Positions 11,742 through 23,003 of a stretch of DNA of 64,000 nucleotides are shown here, piece by piece. The notes beneath the pieces were generated by a model. It was not told the origin of the DNA. It saw nothing but the letters and a program-made list of their open reading frames with translations, and ran no database searches. The stretch is from Ephydatia muelleri (lineage: Eukaryota; Porifera; Demospongiae; Spongillida; Spongillidae). The stretch covers positions 2,826,788-2,890,787 of the forward strand of contig JABACO010000010.1 in assembly GCA_013339895.1 (NCBI GenBank), written 5' to 3'. The stretch's first letter is position 1; every line of letters begins with the position of its first letter. The position numbers and the translations under genes are program-made.

Positions 11742-12590
11742 GCTATCAAAATGTGATGTGTGTCAACGCATGAACAGAAAGCTAACTACTGGAGTGCCTG
11801 AGCTTCATCCCATTCCAGTTAAAGCCCCCTGGTACATGGTTGGCATTGATTTCATTGGCCCTCTGAGCCCAGTTGCAAAGGACGGAAGTCACTACATCCT
11901 CACTATCAGTGATTACTTCACAAAGTGGGTTGAGGTGGTACCTACAGTCAACAAAATGGCATCTACAGTGGCAAGTTCACTGTTTAAGGTCAGCATGTGT
12001 ACCAATTATTTATTTGTGCATGTAGCTATTTGTACATGTAGCTGTGCATGGCTTTACTAGTTCTTTTAGTTTGATAATTTTTGTGGTACAAAGCATGCTC
12101 TTACCATGCAACTGATGATATGTTTTGGTGAGCTCCAAATATTTATGGTCATGTCCTTACTTTAACTACAGATCTTTATGCGAATGGGACTACCACGTGT
12201 GTTGCTTTCAGACAATGGCAGCGAGTTCTGTAATGCACTGAATGACCAACTTTCAGAGATGCTAGGAATTAAGAGGAGGCTAACTACACCTTACCACCCT
12301 CAGGTTTGTTCCATGAATGTCATTGTGTACCGGCTGTAGTATACATATAAAAATGCGTGCATACAAACTGATGTCATCCGATCTCTCTCAACTCCGACTT
12401 GTAGGCCAATGGTCTTGATGAGCGCTTCAATCAGACGCTTCAAAACATGCTGGTGAAATATGTGTCTTCAAAGAAGGATATGTGGAGTCACTACCTAGAC
12501 ACTTGTGCCTTCGCATATAACACTTCCCGACACGACTCTACTAAATACACACCATTCATGTTAAGGATCTTCTGGCGCTCTTCCAAACTC
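11742..12590 (+). mobile_element. Integrase catalytic-core exons, fossil piece in element B
   Basis: Three exon-like stretches follow consensus splice sites. The first (from 11742) ends the H2C2 zinc finger (CDVCQRMNR) and carries GIDFIGPLSP. The second (from about 12173) carries LLSDNGSEFCN and TTPYHPQ. The third (from about 12405) carries NGLDERFNQTL. These are the D, D and E regions of a retroviral-type integrase. Spliced integrases are known in Ginger-type DNA transposons. This piece is plus strand while its N- and C-terminal companions in the same element are minus strand. It is a fossil. Confidence 0.65.
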
Positions 12591-12699
12591 TGGATGTAAC
12601 GCAACAGCACTTCCTGCTGCATAAAAGATGGCTACTTTATTGGACACATACATGTCACTACCAAAAATATCAAAAACGATAATGGCAGTATTAATTAAA

Positions 12700-12912
12700 C
12701 GCTACTTACCATTTCCTTTCCCTGCTTGTGCTTATACAATAGCTCTCCTTCAACAGATATTGTCAACTTCGCCGCTTTCCTTCGTATCACCCTCTTTTTG
12801 GTCTCACTGACACATTCAGGATACTTCTTCGACACTAAATAGGCATAAGCCTCCTCGACAAGATCATCACAATCAGAACCATCGTCAACTGTTTCTTCAA
12901 TCTCCGCCATCA
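12700..12912 (-). mobile_element. Integrase N-terminal exon, fossil piece in element B
   Basis: The frame opens MAEIEETVDDGSDCDDLVEE and continues with KRVIRRKAAKLTISVEGELL, the R-x-A-x-x-F/I...G-x-L-Y pattern seen ahead of the H2C2 finger in Ginger and gypsy integrases. A GTAAGT donor follows at about 12699. It is a fossil piece. Confidence 0.5.
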
Positions 12913-13260
12913 CTCGCAAACTGATATCAACCACGTGGACATATGAAATAAATCTCCGGACCTTTTTTTCTGGACACGGACCTTTTTTTTCAGATAAAAT
13001 TGGTCCGACCGGACCAAAATTTTCTGAAAATATTGGTCCGGCACCAAAATTTTTCAGCGGACTGAAATTTCCGTGACACCACACGTTTTCATTTCGAAAT
13101 TTCTGGGTGTCGGTCTTTTTGACACACCGCAATGCGACAGTAGTGAGACTCATGGTGCATGTGTACATAATTAATTGTATTCATTCGCTAATAATGAACC
13201 ACCCCCGTTAGAAGTGCAAGTATGGTAAGAGCGCAGGGAACAAACGGGGGGCAAAAAGCA

Positions 13261-13448
13261 AGTCTCATTCCCAGACCAACATTACACAAGCATTACCGCA
13301 TAATGTATTATGCGATAATGCTGGTCTGGTAAGCGGTGGTCTCGCCCCCAGACCAACATGACGTAACGATTATTACTGTAATCAGTGAAACTAGCGGTGT
13401 TGTAATTCACCCGCAGCTGTTGGGAATCTGGGTCTGGGTACGAGACTA
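13261..13448. mobile_element. Small MITE with internal hairpin
   Basis: The ends read GTCTCATTCCCAGACC at the left and the inverse GGTCTGGGTACGAGAC at the right. Inside, 13291-13320 is a near-perfect 30-base palindrome (CATTACCGCATAAT and its inverse), nested within a second stem formed by 13271-13284 and 13317-13330. The same end motif recurs at 9-24 and 37720-37733. No coding capacity. Confidence 0.45.
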
Positions 13449-14758
13449 GGTATGCGGCGGAACCTTACAAGGGTAGTGCTTGGTGGGCCAGAGGGCTCTC
13501 TGGATTGCCCAACAACCAGTGCACATGAGTGGGTCCCACCTGCCTGAGAGAATACAAAAACACAACTCAAAAAAAAAAAAAGAAAAGAATAAAATGACAA
13601 TGGGAAGTGGTGAGAATTGAATTGGGGTATGGGATACCTAAAGACCATACCAACTTCCGCCCTCAGTGCAGGCTGCATAGTGTGCTTTCAAGCCCGCAAC
13701 CTTCGAAGTCACCTTAGCCTTGCCACCATTATGCATTATTAACAATAAATAAATTGTAATCATCAGACACAATTCTTTGCGGGACATCTTCTGGGAATCG
13801 TGTAAACTGGCCTGTATTGCAGGCAATTCGAGGCAGGTAGTGGCCTAGACGCAGAGGGAAGTCGTACTCGCCCCGCAGATATCTTGATCCATAGTTGGGA
13901 GTTTGGCAAACCGGCACCACTGGATTTCAAACATCACCGCTACATAATTCTACTTTGAACAAAGCGAGTGTGATGGCTGGGTCCGCTGCGTTGGCTGCCG
14001 AACTTCGCAAACATGCCGCCATGCAATGATGAAAAATGCAACCGCTTGGGCTGGGTTTGTATCCCCTTATGCCCTTAACAGTGGAGACATATGGTTGCTG
14101 GGGAGAAGAAGTCAGCAGATGTCTCGACAGACTAGCCACACGGATCGCCACTCGAACTGGGTGTCCCAAGTCTTCTGCAGTGTCAGGCTATACGGAAGGT
14201 TAAGCATTGCCCTGGTCAGGGCCAATGCTAGGAGCTTTACTGGCTAGGTCACCTTTTTCATTTTTATAATGACTATTTGGGTTACGTGTATATCATAATG
14301 CCGCATATATAGCGCGTATACATCATAATTATCATATTTATTTATTAGAAATGATCATGAACTGAGGGCATGCGTGGATGCCGACTGCTCATTAGTGCGA
14401 AATTATTCAGTGTTGATAAAGCAATCGCATGATTAAAAATAAAAGGTGTGAGTGCAAACATATAAATTTCACTATTAATTGAATATACGTAATTATTATA
14501 CCATGTATACATGTAGACTCTTTTCGTCACTCGGATATTTCCGTAAAAGCTGTGCGCCAACATGGCGGGCGTGTATTAATTTATATTGTGTGACACTGAC
14601 GTATGTCAGATTACTTAGCGGTCACATGACGCATGAAAAGGCTCTATATCCTAAAGGTAATTTACGGTAGAAATATTCATTACCAGTTTTATAAAACTGC
14701 ACATTTCAAATACACATTCGTACAGAAGACTCACACGGCCTTCCACTTAGACGATACG
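13449..14758. other. Repeat-rich gap and upstream flank of the thioredoxin-like gene
   Basis: An A-rich tract at about 13568-13590 and a stem (GGTATGG ... CCATACC near 13626-13652) give a faint SINE-like look, but no clear tRNA-type A and B boxes were found. No gene is supported. From 14580 to 14758 lie TCACATGACGCATGA and GTTTTATAAAAC, which could be promoter elements of the gene starting at 14759; this is inference only. Confidence 0.3.
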
Positions 14759-16418
14759 ATGTCTGTGTTCGATCTTCTGCTGGCAAAGGCTCTCGTCGAG
14801 GGTCTGGCCGAAGCCAATGTGCCAGACAATTTCAAAGTTCTGAGGCCCAACTCAGCGTCCTGGCGAGGTCTAAAGGAGATGTGCATAAAGGGCAACAACG
14901 TCATTGCAGTTGAAGTGACTAAAGAGGGAAATCGAAGGACGCAACAAGCCTTTGTTAAGTTGGCACGTGAGCACGACGAACTTACCTTTTTTCAAGCTGA
15001 AATTGATGAATTCAGTTATACTTTCCCCGAGGTAACGCGCTGTACTGTATTTCAGTGTTTATAAAGCTACATACAAGTAATTCATACAATGATTCCTATG
15101 AGGGATCTTGTGAATGAGTTTGATGCATTAAATTTTAACTGACATAAACAAAACATTCATAGCTGATGGGGCACTACGATTTGGGGACTGGAGTTTACAT
15201 AACTCACAAGTTTAGGTGTACTCTAAAATTCCAACCAATATGAAATGTGCATGCTTCGTCGCTATGCTAGTATACACCATAACAAGACCTAGCTTTGTGG
15301 TTTGACCGCAATTACTTCAGCAGATTCTGGAACGCTTTATTTTTTACTTCTACAATGCATTTGTGCTTTTACGCGGTACATGAAATTGCAAGGGGTTGGT
15401 GCTGGATTGTATCGTAGTTATGTTCTCATACTCCCTCCCTCCCTCCCTCCCTCCCTCCCTCCCTCCTCCCTCCCTCCCTCCCTCCCTCCCTCCCTCCCCT
15501 CCCTCCCTCCCTCCCTCCCTCCTCCCTCCCTCCCTCCCTCCCTCCCTCCCTCCCTCCCTCCCTCCCTCCCTCCCTCCCTCCCTCCCTCCCTCCCTCCCTC
15601 CCTCCCTCCCTCCCTCCTCCCTGCCTACCCATCCCTTCCCTCCCTCCTCCCTCCCTCCCTCCCCCTCCCTCCCTCCCTCCCTCCCTCCCTCCCCCTCCCT
15701 CCTCCCTCCCTCCCTCCTCCCTCCCTCCTCCCTCCCTCCTCCCTCCTCCCTCCCTCCCTCCCTCCGTCCCTCCCTTCCGCCCCTCCCTCCCTCCCTCCCT
15801 CCCTCCCCTCCTCCCTCCCTACCTCCCTCCCTCCCTCCCTCCTCCCTCCCCTCCCCTCCCTCCCCTCCCTCCCTCCCTCCAGCTTCGTGAAGACCTTGGT
15901 GACATTAAATTCACTCCCACATTCGTTTTCGTATTCTTTAATGACGATGGTGCAGAATTCGCCAATTTGAAGGCGAGTTTGAAATCATGCGCGCCATAGA
16001 CAGTGGACGGATCGACGCCGTAATAAGGGAGCTGATGAGTCGGCGAACCAGGCTAAAGATAGTGGATAGCATGACGGCCAAGATGACGGTCATGAGGCTA
16101 CATGTAGTTGAAGCCGTGGTGGTAGATACATGTAGCTCGAAAAAGGAGGAACGCGGAAGAACGGTTTGTGAATTGTGCAACGGAGCATTTCCCAATCCGG
16201 TTACCTATCACATGAAGGCTGCGCACCCGGGATGCGGAAGGGGTTGCGGAGCATCCGGTTATAAAAACACGGGGGACTACTCTACGAGCGGTTGGGTCGG
16301 CGACTGTGGCGAAGGAGGCTCAGGTCTGAGCACGTGGTACCTAATGTGCAAGGAGTGTCGTGCGAAGTATCTGGCTAAAAGAGACGGGGATGAACGCTCC
16401 AGTCGAAACGACGATTAA
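14759..16418 (+). CDS. Thioredoxin-like protein fused to HPGCG Cys-His-rich domain, copy 2 (two exons)
   Basis: Exon 1 (14759-15031, 91 codons, phase 0) starts [20 protein letters not shown], includes [20 protein letters not shown] and ends TFPE before GTAACG. Exon 2 (15883-16418) starts [19 protein letters not shown]. The joined pattern resembles a thioredoxin-like fold (helix, strand, TPT cis-proline loop), but the CxxC active site is absent, so redox activity is unlikely. The C-terminal part has [30 protein letters not shown] and [10 protein letters not shown], recalling the Cys/His module of PHR E3 ligases (MYCBP2/Highwire) from memory. Against copy 1, exon 2 lacks one base near 15966, which breaks the frame before GEFEIM; this may be real or an assembly error. 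The intron carries a (CCCT)n tract abutting the acceptor. No function is known for this domain pair. Confidence 0.6.
15430..15880. repeat. (CCCT)n tract forming the intron 3' end
   Basis: About 450 bases of CCCT repeats with scattered CCT and other interruptions run directly into the AG at 15881-15882. The equivalent position in copy 1 holds an ordinary polypyrimidine tract of about 50 bases. Confidence 0.95.
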
Positions 16419-16512
16419 ATACAAATATAAATTAGTGGCATGTTGGAGCAGGTGAACCCAGCCTTTTCTTAAAACCTATGTAGCAACTGATGTACACTGA
16501 GGGTTAAAATTG

Positions 16513-17062
16513 TGTTCGAGTGAAGTAGTATTCTTGTTTGAATTCTATCTTATCAATTAATTACTGTCGATGTTTTATTTTAACTAGCGTTTTGTTCCCT
16601 GAGTGAAATAAAAAACACGACGCAGCCCTGTACTGAGCACTTTGATAGGACAGTGGACCCTGTCTTTCTTTTCACTCTCCCTTGTTTGCTTCTGTTTACA
16701 TCTCCGATATCCAAGTAGTATTGTTCTTTGAATTCTATCTTATCAATTAATTACTGTCGATGTTTTATCGTTTTATTCCCTAAGTGAAAAGAAAAACACG
16801 ACACAGCCCTGTATTAAGCACTTAGATAGGACAGTGGACCTTGTCTTTCTTTTCACTCTCCCTTGTTTGCTTCTGTTTACATCACCAATATCCAAGCTGA
16901 GTAGTATTCTTGTTGGAGTTCTATTTAATAAATTAATTACTGTCGATGTTTTATCGTTTTGTTCCCTAAGTGAAAAGAAAACCACGACGCAGCCCTGTAC
17001 TTAGCACTTTGACAGGACAGTGGACCGAGTTTTTCTTTTCACTCTCCCTTGTTTGCTTCTGA
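16513..17062. repeat. About 187-base tandem repeat, nearly three copies
   Basis: Successive units start at about 16521, 16708 and 16895. Each contains GTAGTATT, AATTAATTACTGTCGATG, CACGACGCAGCCCTGT, ACAGTGGACC and TTCACTCTCCCTTGTTTGCT. They lie immediately 3' of the thioredoxin-like gene, so they may be in its 3' UTR. The last unit runs into a short ACACC array at 17061-17087. Confidence 0.85.
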
Positions 17063-17087
17063 CACCACACCACACCACACCACACCA
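17061..17087. repeat. Short ACACC array
   Basis: About five copies of ACACC interrupt the last 187-base unit at the point where earlier units have the sequence GTTTACATC. The same pentamer dominates the satellite at 17786-18712. Confidence 0.8.
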
Positions 17088-17417
17088 TATCACCGATATC
17101 CAATCAAATGATTACATCACCGATATCCAATCAAACGGTATGAATGTTTTAATTTATAGTATTGTCGTTGTTTTTGTTGTTGTGAATCTAGAGTTGGCTA
17201 TCATAACTGTGAAATGCTTACGACGTGTAGCGCAACGCGGCAATCCGAAATACATGTATTTGGGGTGCATGCGTGAATGAATATGAATGAATGAAGCAAG
17301 CAATTGTTCGTATAGGCACAGTGGATAACGTTTCCACAGTTAGCAAAAGAAATGCTCAAAATTTACTAATCGCTCTAAGCAACGTTTAAGAAGTAGTATA
17401 CTGAAGCAATGAAACTA

Positions 17418-17488
17418 AGATGGGCAAAGCGGAGAACCAGAGATAATATCTACTAGATATTATCTCTGGTTCTCCGCTTTGCCCATCT
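17418..17488. repeat. Perfect 34-base inverted repeat with 3-base loop
   Basis: Arms at 17418-17451 and 17455-17488 are exact reverse complements around ACT. The arm contains GGGCAAAGCGGAGAACCAGA. A partial third copy (GGAGAACC ... CCAGAGATAATATATAG) follows at 17504-17538. It may be a fold-back MITE. Confidence 0.9.
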
Positions 17489-17785
17489 GATATATTATCT
17501 ATGGGAGAACCTCCTCGCACCAGAGATAATATATAGATATATCTATGCTCGCACGTTCGCTGCATGGCATTGATCGACACTAGCGAAGCGGTCTGAACTC
17601 GAGGTATTTATTTCATCAGTCTGACAATTGTTTCTATATGACGCTGTACATAGATTTACGCGGCATTCAGAGAAATGTGGATACAACATCGAGTTAAACG
17701 AGAGCAACAACTTTATTGTCATGATTACAACTAATGTAGTAGAGAAATTATAAGAAACCTCAAACGTTGCATACCGATTTAGGAA

Positions 17786-18712
17786 CACCACCCACACCAC
17801 ACCACACCACACCACACACACCCACCAAACACCACCCACACCTACACCACACCACACCACACCACACCACACACAACCACACCCACAACCACACCACACC
17901 ACACCAACACACCACACCACACCACACAACACCACACCACACACTAACCCACACCAACCACACCAAACCCCACACCCCACACCACACCACACCACCCAAC
18001 ACCCCACCACACTCACACCACACCACTACCACACCACCACACACTACACCACACCACAACCACCACCACCACCACCACACCACACCACCACAAACCCACA
18101 CACCAAACCAACACCAACACCACACCACACCACACACCCACACCACACCACACCACAACACACACCACACCACACCACACCACACCACACCCACACCAAC
18201 ACCACACCCACACACACATCACCACCCAACAGCACCCACCACACCACACTCACACCACACCACACCACACCAGCACCACACACCACACCACACTCACACC
18301 ACACCCAACACCCTACACCACACCACACCACACCAACCGACACCACACCACACCACACCCACACACACCAGCACCAGCACCACACCACACCACACCACAC
18401 CACACCACACCACACCACTACCACACCACACCCACACCACACCCACACCACACCACACCACACCAAGCAGCCACACCACACCACACCACACCAACCACAC
18501 CACCCTACACACCACACTCCACCAATAACCACACCACACCAACACCACACCACACCACACCACACCACACCACTACCACACCACACCACAACACACCACA
18601 CCACACCACACCACACCCACACCACACCCACACCACACCAACACCACACCACACCACACCACACACACACACAACAACAACACAACAACACAACACAACA
18701 CAACACACCAGG
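17786..18712. repeat. ACACC-rich satellite, about 930 bases
   Basis: The plus strand is almost entirely A and C in ACACC, CACAC and ACCACC variants. Long open frames on both strands (Thr-His-Pro repeats on plus, Val-Trp-Cys-Gly on minus) are by-products of the repeat. Confidence 0.95.
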
Positions 18713-19200
18713 GGTAGTGTTGTTTGAATTTGTGTTGAATTTATAAGTACTAATGGTTCGGATTTATTCAAAACAAAGTTAGACTTACACCTATTTAAAT
18801 GTATGAAAATGGTTACTCTTGAATTTTATTAACTAACAGCAAGTTATAAAACATTTGCCACCTTATTTTTACGTGTAGAAAGGTTGTAAGGTGCAAACTG
18901 TGCAAACAAAGTATTTTAATAGTGTGAAAAATGTAATAATTTTGTTTCAATAAGATACCTGATCTTCTATATGTAAAGGTAGGCCACAATAAATCTGTGA
19001 AGCATGGTTTAATCTTAAAACGTGATGGATTTCAGACTTACAAAAGGGATATTATCTGGATTTTGTACATCCTCATTGGAATTACAGTCAAGGAATGGCT
19101 GCATGTTCAGGATTGAATGAAGCTATAATTTTATGCTGATAAGCACTTACCTCAGACATTGAAGCTGTGTACACAGCTAGGCAAATGTTCTCCTGCAATT
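18713..19200. other. AT-rich gap, no gene supported
   Basis: No recognisable frames or repeats were seen. It may be the 3' flank of the minus-strand transposase-like gene to the right. Confidence 0.35.
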
Positions 19201-22200
19201 TCATATGTTAAAATCCGTTGAAAACCATGCATTGCTTAAGTAACAAATAACCTCAACATGTCGTGACATGTTAATTTCAGATGATGGTACTACACTAACA
19301 CTAGTGTCATTGTAGTAAATCCATTCATTTCTGCTTCTCACATAGCAAGTATCTAAGGAGTGTAATACACAATGCAAGTGTACTTTTTCATATGACATAC
19401 ATGTTGATGGCAACGTACAATGTCCTTTTTTACTCTGTTTGCCATGATGAATCTGAAAAACGCTATGTATAAAGGAATTCCTATTCTTATTACTTACCAC
19501 CAATGATTGTAGTTCATAGTTACCAGTTCTTTTTGTTTTGTACACTCTAATTGGCAATGCACATGTATGTATAAAATGTCCAAAATAGTTATTTCCACAT
19601 ACCTGGGTACTCTTACTCTATTCTGAAGTTTCCTAGCTCTAATGTGATCTGACACTCTGCTGCAGTGCAATATTAATACACTTGGAAATACCACTTCTGA
19701 CTCCTGCACTGTTAACTTACTATTGCATCTCTCACAATATCTGGATTATGCGTCACAGTTTTAGCAGTGTGTACAAAACCTAGCACTCACGTTTGAGGTC
19801 CTTCAATGGTGCCTAGAAATGAATCAATCCAATTGTTTACTAACTCCATCAAACTTTTATCCCCACATTGTCCTTTAGCACTAATGGTCATTGCCGTCCA
19901 ACTTGCTATTTCAGATGTTACCTTTAGAGGTAGATATAAAATGTAACCAGATGGACAACATCACTGCAAGTTTACCTTAGAGCAGCACACTGATCTTTTG
20001 ACCATACTGGTGGTGAACTCTTTCAGCATCTTTGCTGATATCTGAAAATGATATGTATAAATTACAGCAATTAAATTTTTGATTGTAATTACATCTGTCC
20101 CTGGCAACATTTTATCCAGTATTAATGTTATTCCCTCTGAACAATCATTTTGAAATCCACTATGAAGAAATTCACTCTCCTTGCCAAGTGCTTGCTGAAT
20201 ATTCCACTATGATTGTAATTAACAGCATCAAAAACTATCAGTTACCCTAATTGTGATGAGCAACGCCATTTGGTTCCAAAAAATACATAGCATTAATATT
20301 GATGGAGGTACCTATTGGTGCTTGTTTGTTACATACAATTGTTCATCACAAGCTTTGATATGTTGCATGGAAGTGATATTTCCATATTTGGAATTGCACA
20401 AATAAGCATTTGTGGAAGAGCGCACATGAACTATCTTACGCATCTTCAATACTGTTTTGGCATTCCAGCAAAGTAGAATTTTTGATTGCAGTTTCAACAT
20501 CAGGTACAGATATTGTTTCACTGTGTGTTACACATCAAGATATAGTGAACAGTACTGTATACCAATTAGACTTACCTTTTTTAACGTTAATTGGGATGTC
20601 TGTAATGCTGCATTGACATATGCAGCAGGTAATGTAATTATTGAATTACTTTTATAAGGATCCTTACTTTTCATCCATAGGAATGAGTAGAGTCATAGCT
20701 ATTTGAAAATACCCATGAACTCTGGTTGACATAGTTGTTTTTTTTCCCGCTTCGACCATCTCTCCTTAAGTGGATGAGAAGGCTTCTTGGTTAGAGACAG
20801 CTGAAAAACAGGACATTAAAGAAATCGTTCACATGATTGTTTCACTAACCTTCACTCGTTTTCTTGATTTATATCATCATGAAATTGCCTTTGCCTTCTA
20901 ATAATGATTGGATAATGCTGCTGAATAAAAACATCCAGTCTCAGATGCATTTGAGGGTGATCAACTTTCTTCAATATATAATTCCAGGCTTCAATAGTTC
21001 CAGCTGTTTTACACAGTTCAGCGTGCTGCTCAAGTAATAATTTCAATTACACATTCAGGTCTTATTCATTTATCTTACTACAGCTCCACTTAGTAGTGAT
21101 GTATTATTTCTGTGGCGTTCAAGCTCTCCTATGTAAAGTAAAGACCCCAATGCAATAATTTTGTATAGACCAATACATAACATACCAAGCAGCATGCATG
21201 TCCAGAAAGGGGTCATTGGTAGCCATGTCTTCAGAAGTGTATCAAAATATTCTGGGGCATAATGTTTGTTCTTAAGTTTTCCTATTCTTTTAACCTGTAG
21301 CTGATCCATTTTCAGGTCAAAATATAAACCAAAAGGATTGAGTGTCACATTGTCATTAGAAGCTGCGAATGACCATTGCAATATAAGCATATAAACATGG
21401 ACTGAAATGCCTTACTCATAATCAATAGCAAGCCACAATCAAAGTAGCCAAGAAGCTGGTAAAATGCAAGGTAAATATGCTGATCAGTGTTGTGGGATAC
21501 ACGCCTTGGTTTGAGTAAGCAGCAGATAAATGCTCATCCCATGAGCTTTTAAATTCATCTGTTCCTTTGTCCTGTTTATTTTCATTTTTTTCTTCACAAA
21601 AAAGCCCTTTATTCAAAGAATTAAAAACGCTGACCATTTTCTTGTATGCACGCAGCATTTCTGAGGTTTGATATTCAGAGCAGTACACCATTTTTAGTAT
21701 ACTAACTCTTAACTCTAACTTGTAGAATTCACAAGTGATGAAAAGGAGTACATAGCAAATGAATAAAGCTCCTTTTGAAACCTGCACAAAGTTAGATTGT
21801 TATTTTATTAACCTTTTTACACCAATGCATCATCTTCTGCTTACCACTTTTTGCAATTCTTTTTGGCAGAATTCATGACATGACTGGTGCATGCATGAGG
21901 TAGCACTTTATCAATATCCTTAGAATTGGCAGCACCAGTTACAATTCTAAATGCACGCAGCAGGTAATCTTGAATAGTCTCTAGATTGTAGACCTGCAAA
22001 AAGCTAATCAGTAATACCATACTGCGGTCAATAATAAGTCGAACTGGTTGAGTTAAAATTGCTTGATCCAAAAAGAAGGCCTTCAGCACCTCGAAAACTG
22101 TGCAAAAAAAAACTGACTGTGTGGTCACATGAAATGTATTCTGTAACAGCTAAGGGAGGTTTTCCACTTACTGGATGCTTCACTACAAGGCAATAATAAT

Positions 22201-23003
22201 AAACTGTTGATTTTATGTCACAATCACTTGGAATAGCCACAATACTTCCTGTTGCATCACAAAACACTGGACAGTACTTCGCTACTTCATGATACAAACG
22301 CACTCCAGCCTCATTAAAACATATGACCCCAAATGGTGAGGCATGAATGAATGAATGAACCTTTTAACAGGAGAGTTACATTGGGTAAGTTCAGTGTTAC
22401 TGTTTGTCGTTTCTGATGCAAGCATTGTTTTTTGAATAAGTAAAAGAGATGTTAGCAGATCTCTGTCTGGTTCCTGAAGCAATCTTGTTTCAGATGAAAC
22501 TTTTCGAACAACTGATCTTGTACAGCCTACTCCATCTCGATTCCATCCCCAATACTGATCTGGATGTAAGCTCATCAACCTATGCAAATATTCTTTGGAT
22601 GGAGGATGTTGGGATTTCTGAAATTTTTCTTGTAGTTCTCTTCTGATGGACGTGCATGTGTTTCACCCACAATGTGCTGTATTTTGCCAGAAAACTGAAT
22701 TGCAACCCTGACTGAATCAGTGAGAATATCATTATTTGTTGCTTCGATTTTTGCTATGACAGAAAAAGTGCAGTGAGCAATTGCTCTGAATATTACCGGG
22801 GAATGTTTATGAGATAGTTGCTTCTTTTTCCAGTGTTTTCTGAATGCGAATGAACAGCATCTATTCAACTCCAATATCCCGGCTGCCATGATATGAACCC
22901 AACATGGATTAACATGTTCTTGTTCAAAATTTTCATTCCATTTTGTCTTTGGAATGAAAAATGACCCCGATTGTGGATGTATATTAACACATGCATCAAT
23001 CAC
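19200..23003 (-). pseudogene. Spliced DNA-transposase-like gene (DATGSI family), broken, with possible USP-like tail
   Basis: Exon-like frames run leftward: 23003-22575 with KHSPVIFRAIAHCTFSVIAK and GETHARPSEE; 22303 with VFCDATGSIVAIPSDC and GKPPLAVTEYISCDHT; about 22080-21841 with RLIIDRSMVLL and HACTSHVMNSAKK; 21390-21070 with PEYFDTLLKTWLPMTPFW; 21046-20852 with GTIEAWNYILKK. The DATGS strand, a second IID strand and an HxCxxH-like block look like an RNase H-fold (MULE-like) transposase seen in cnidarian and sponge genomes; the superfamily is uncertain. Neighbouring frames overlap out of register near 22620, 22320 and 22100, so at least three frame breaks are present. The last part (19557-19201) has RNEWIYYNDTSVSVVPSSEI, similar to the end of ubiquitin-specific proteases, which is a weak match. 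Introns are short. Confidence 0.5.

Larger units (their letters stand above)
8501..13078. mobile_element. TGTCAC-ended DNA transposon B (Ginger-like) with ULP1, PHD and integrase pieces
   Basis: The left end is TGTCACTGGAATTTTGGTCC at 8501; the right end is the inverted TGTCACGGAAATTTCAGTCC finishing at 13078. The flanking 4-mers are GCAC and CCAC, three of four bases matching. From left to right it carries a ULP1-like protease with a PHD finger (minus), an integrase C-terminal GPY/F region (minus), an inserted 0.92-kb TIR element, spliced integrase catalytic-core exons (plus) and an integrase N-terminal exon (minus). The core lies on the strand opposite to the pieces on both sides. The terminal sequence, the small target duplication, the intron-bearing integrase and the ULP1/PHD companions match Ginger1-type DNA transposons as remembered; an LTR-retrotransposon origin is less likely because no LTR or reverse transcriptase is seen. 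The element looks like a fossil with several breaks. Confidence 0.65.

Noticed and set aside
8501-13078. Element B as an LTR retrotransposon
   Set aside because: No LTRs, no reverse transcriptase or protease seen; inverted TGTCAC ends, a spliced integrase and ULP1/PHD companions favour a Ginger-like DNA transposon.
13560-13660. SINE with tRNA-like head
   Set aside because: A-rich tract and a stem are present, but convincing A and B boxes are not.
15302-15970. Long Leu-Pro-Ser open frame
   Set aside because: Product of the (CCCT)n tract inside an intron.
17767-18528. Long Thr-His-Pro open frame
   Set aside because: Product of the ACACC satellite; frames are open on both strands for the same reason.
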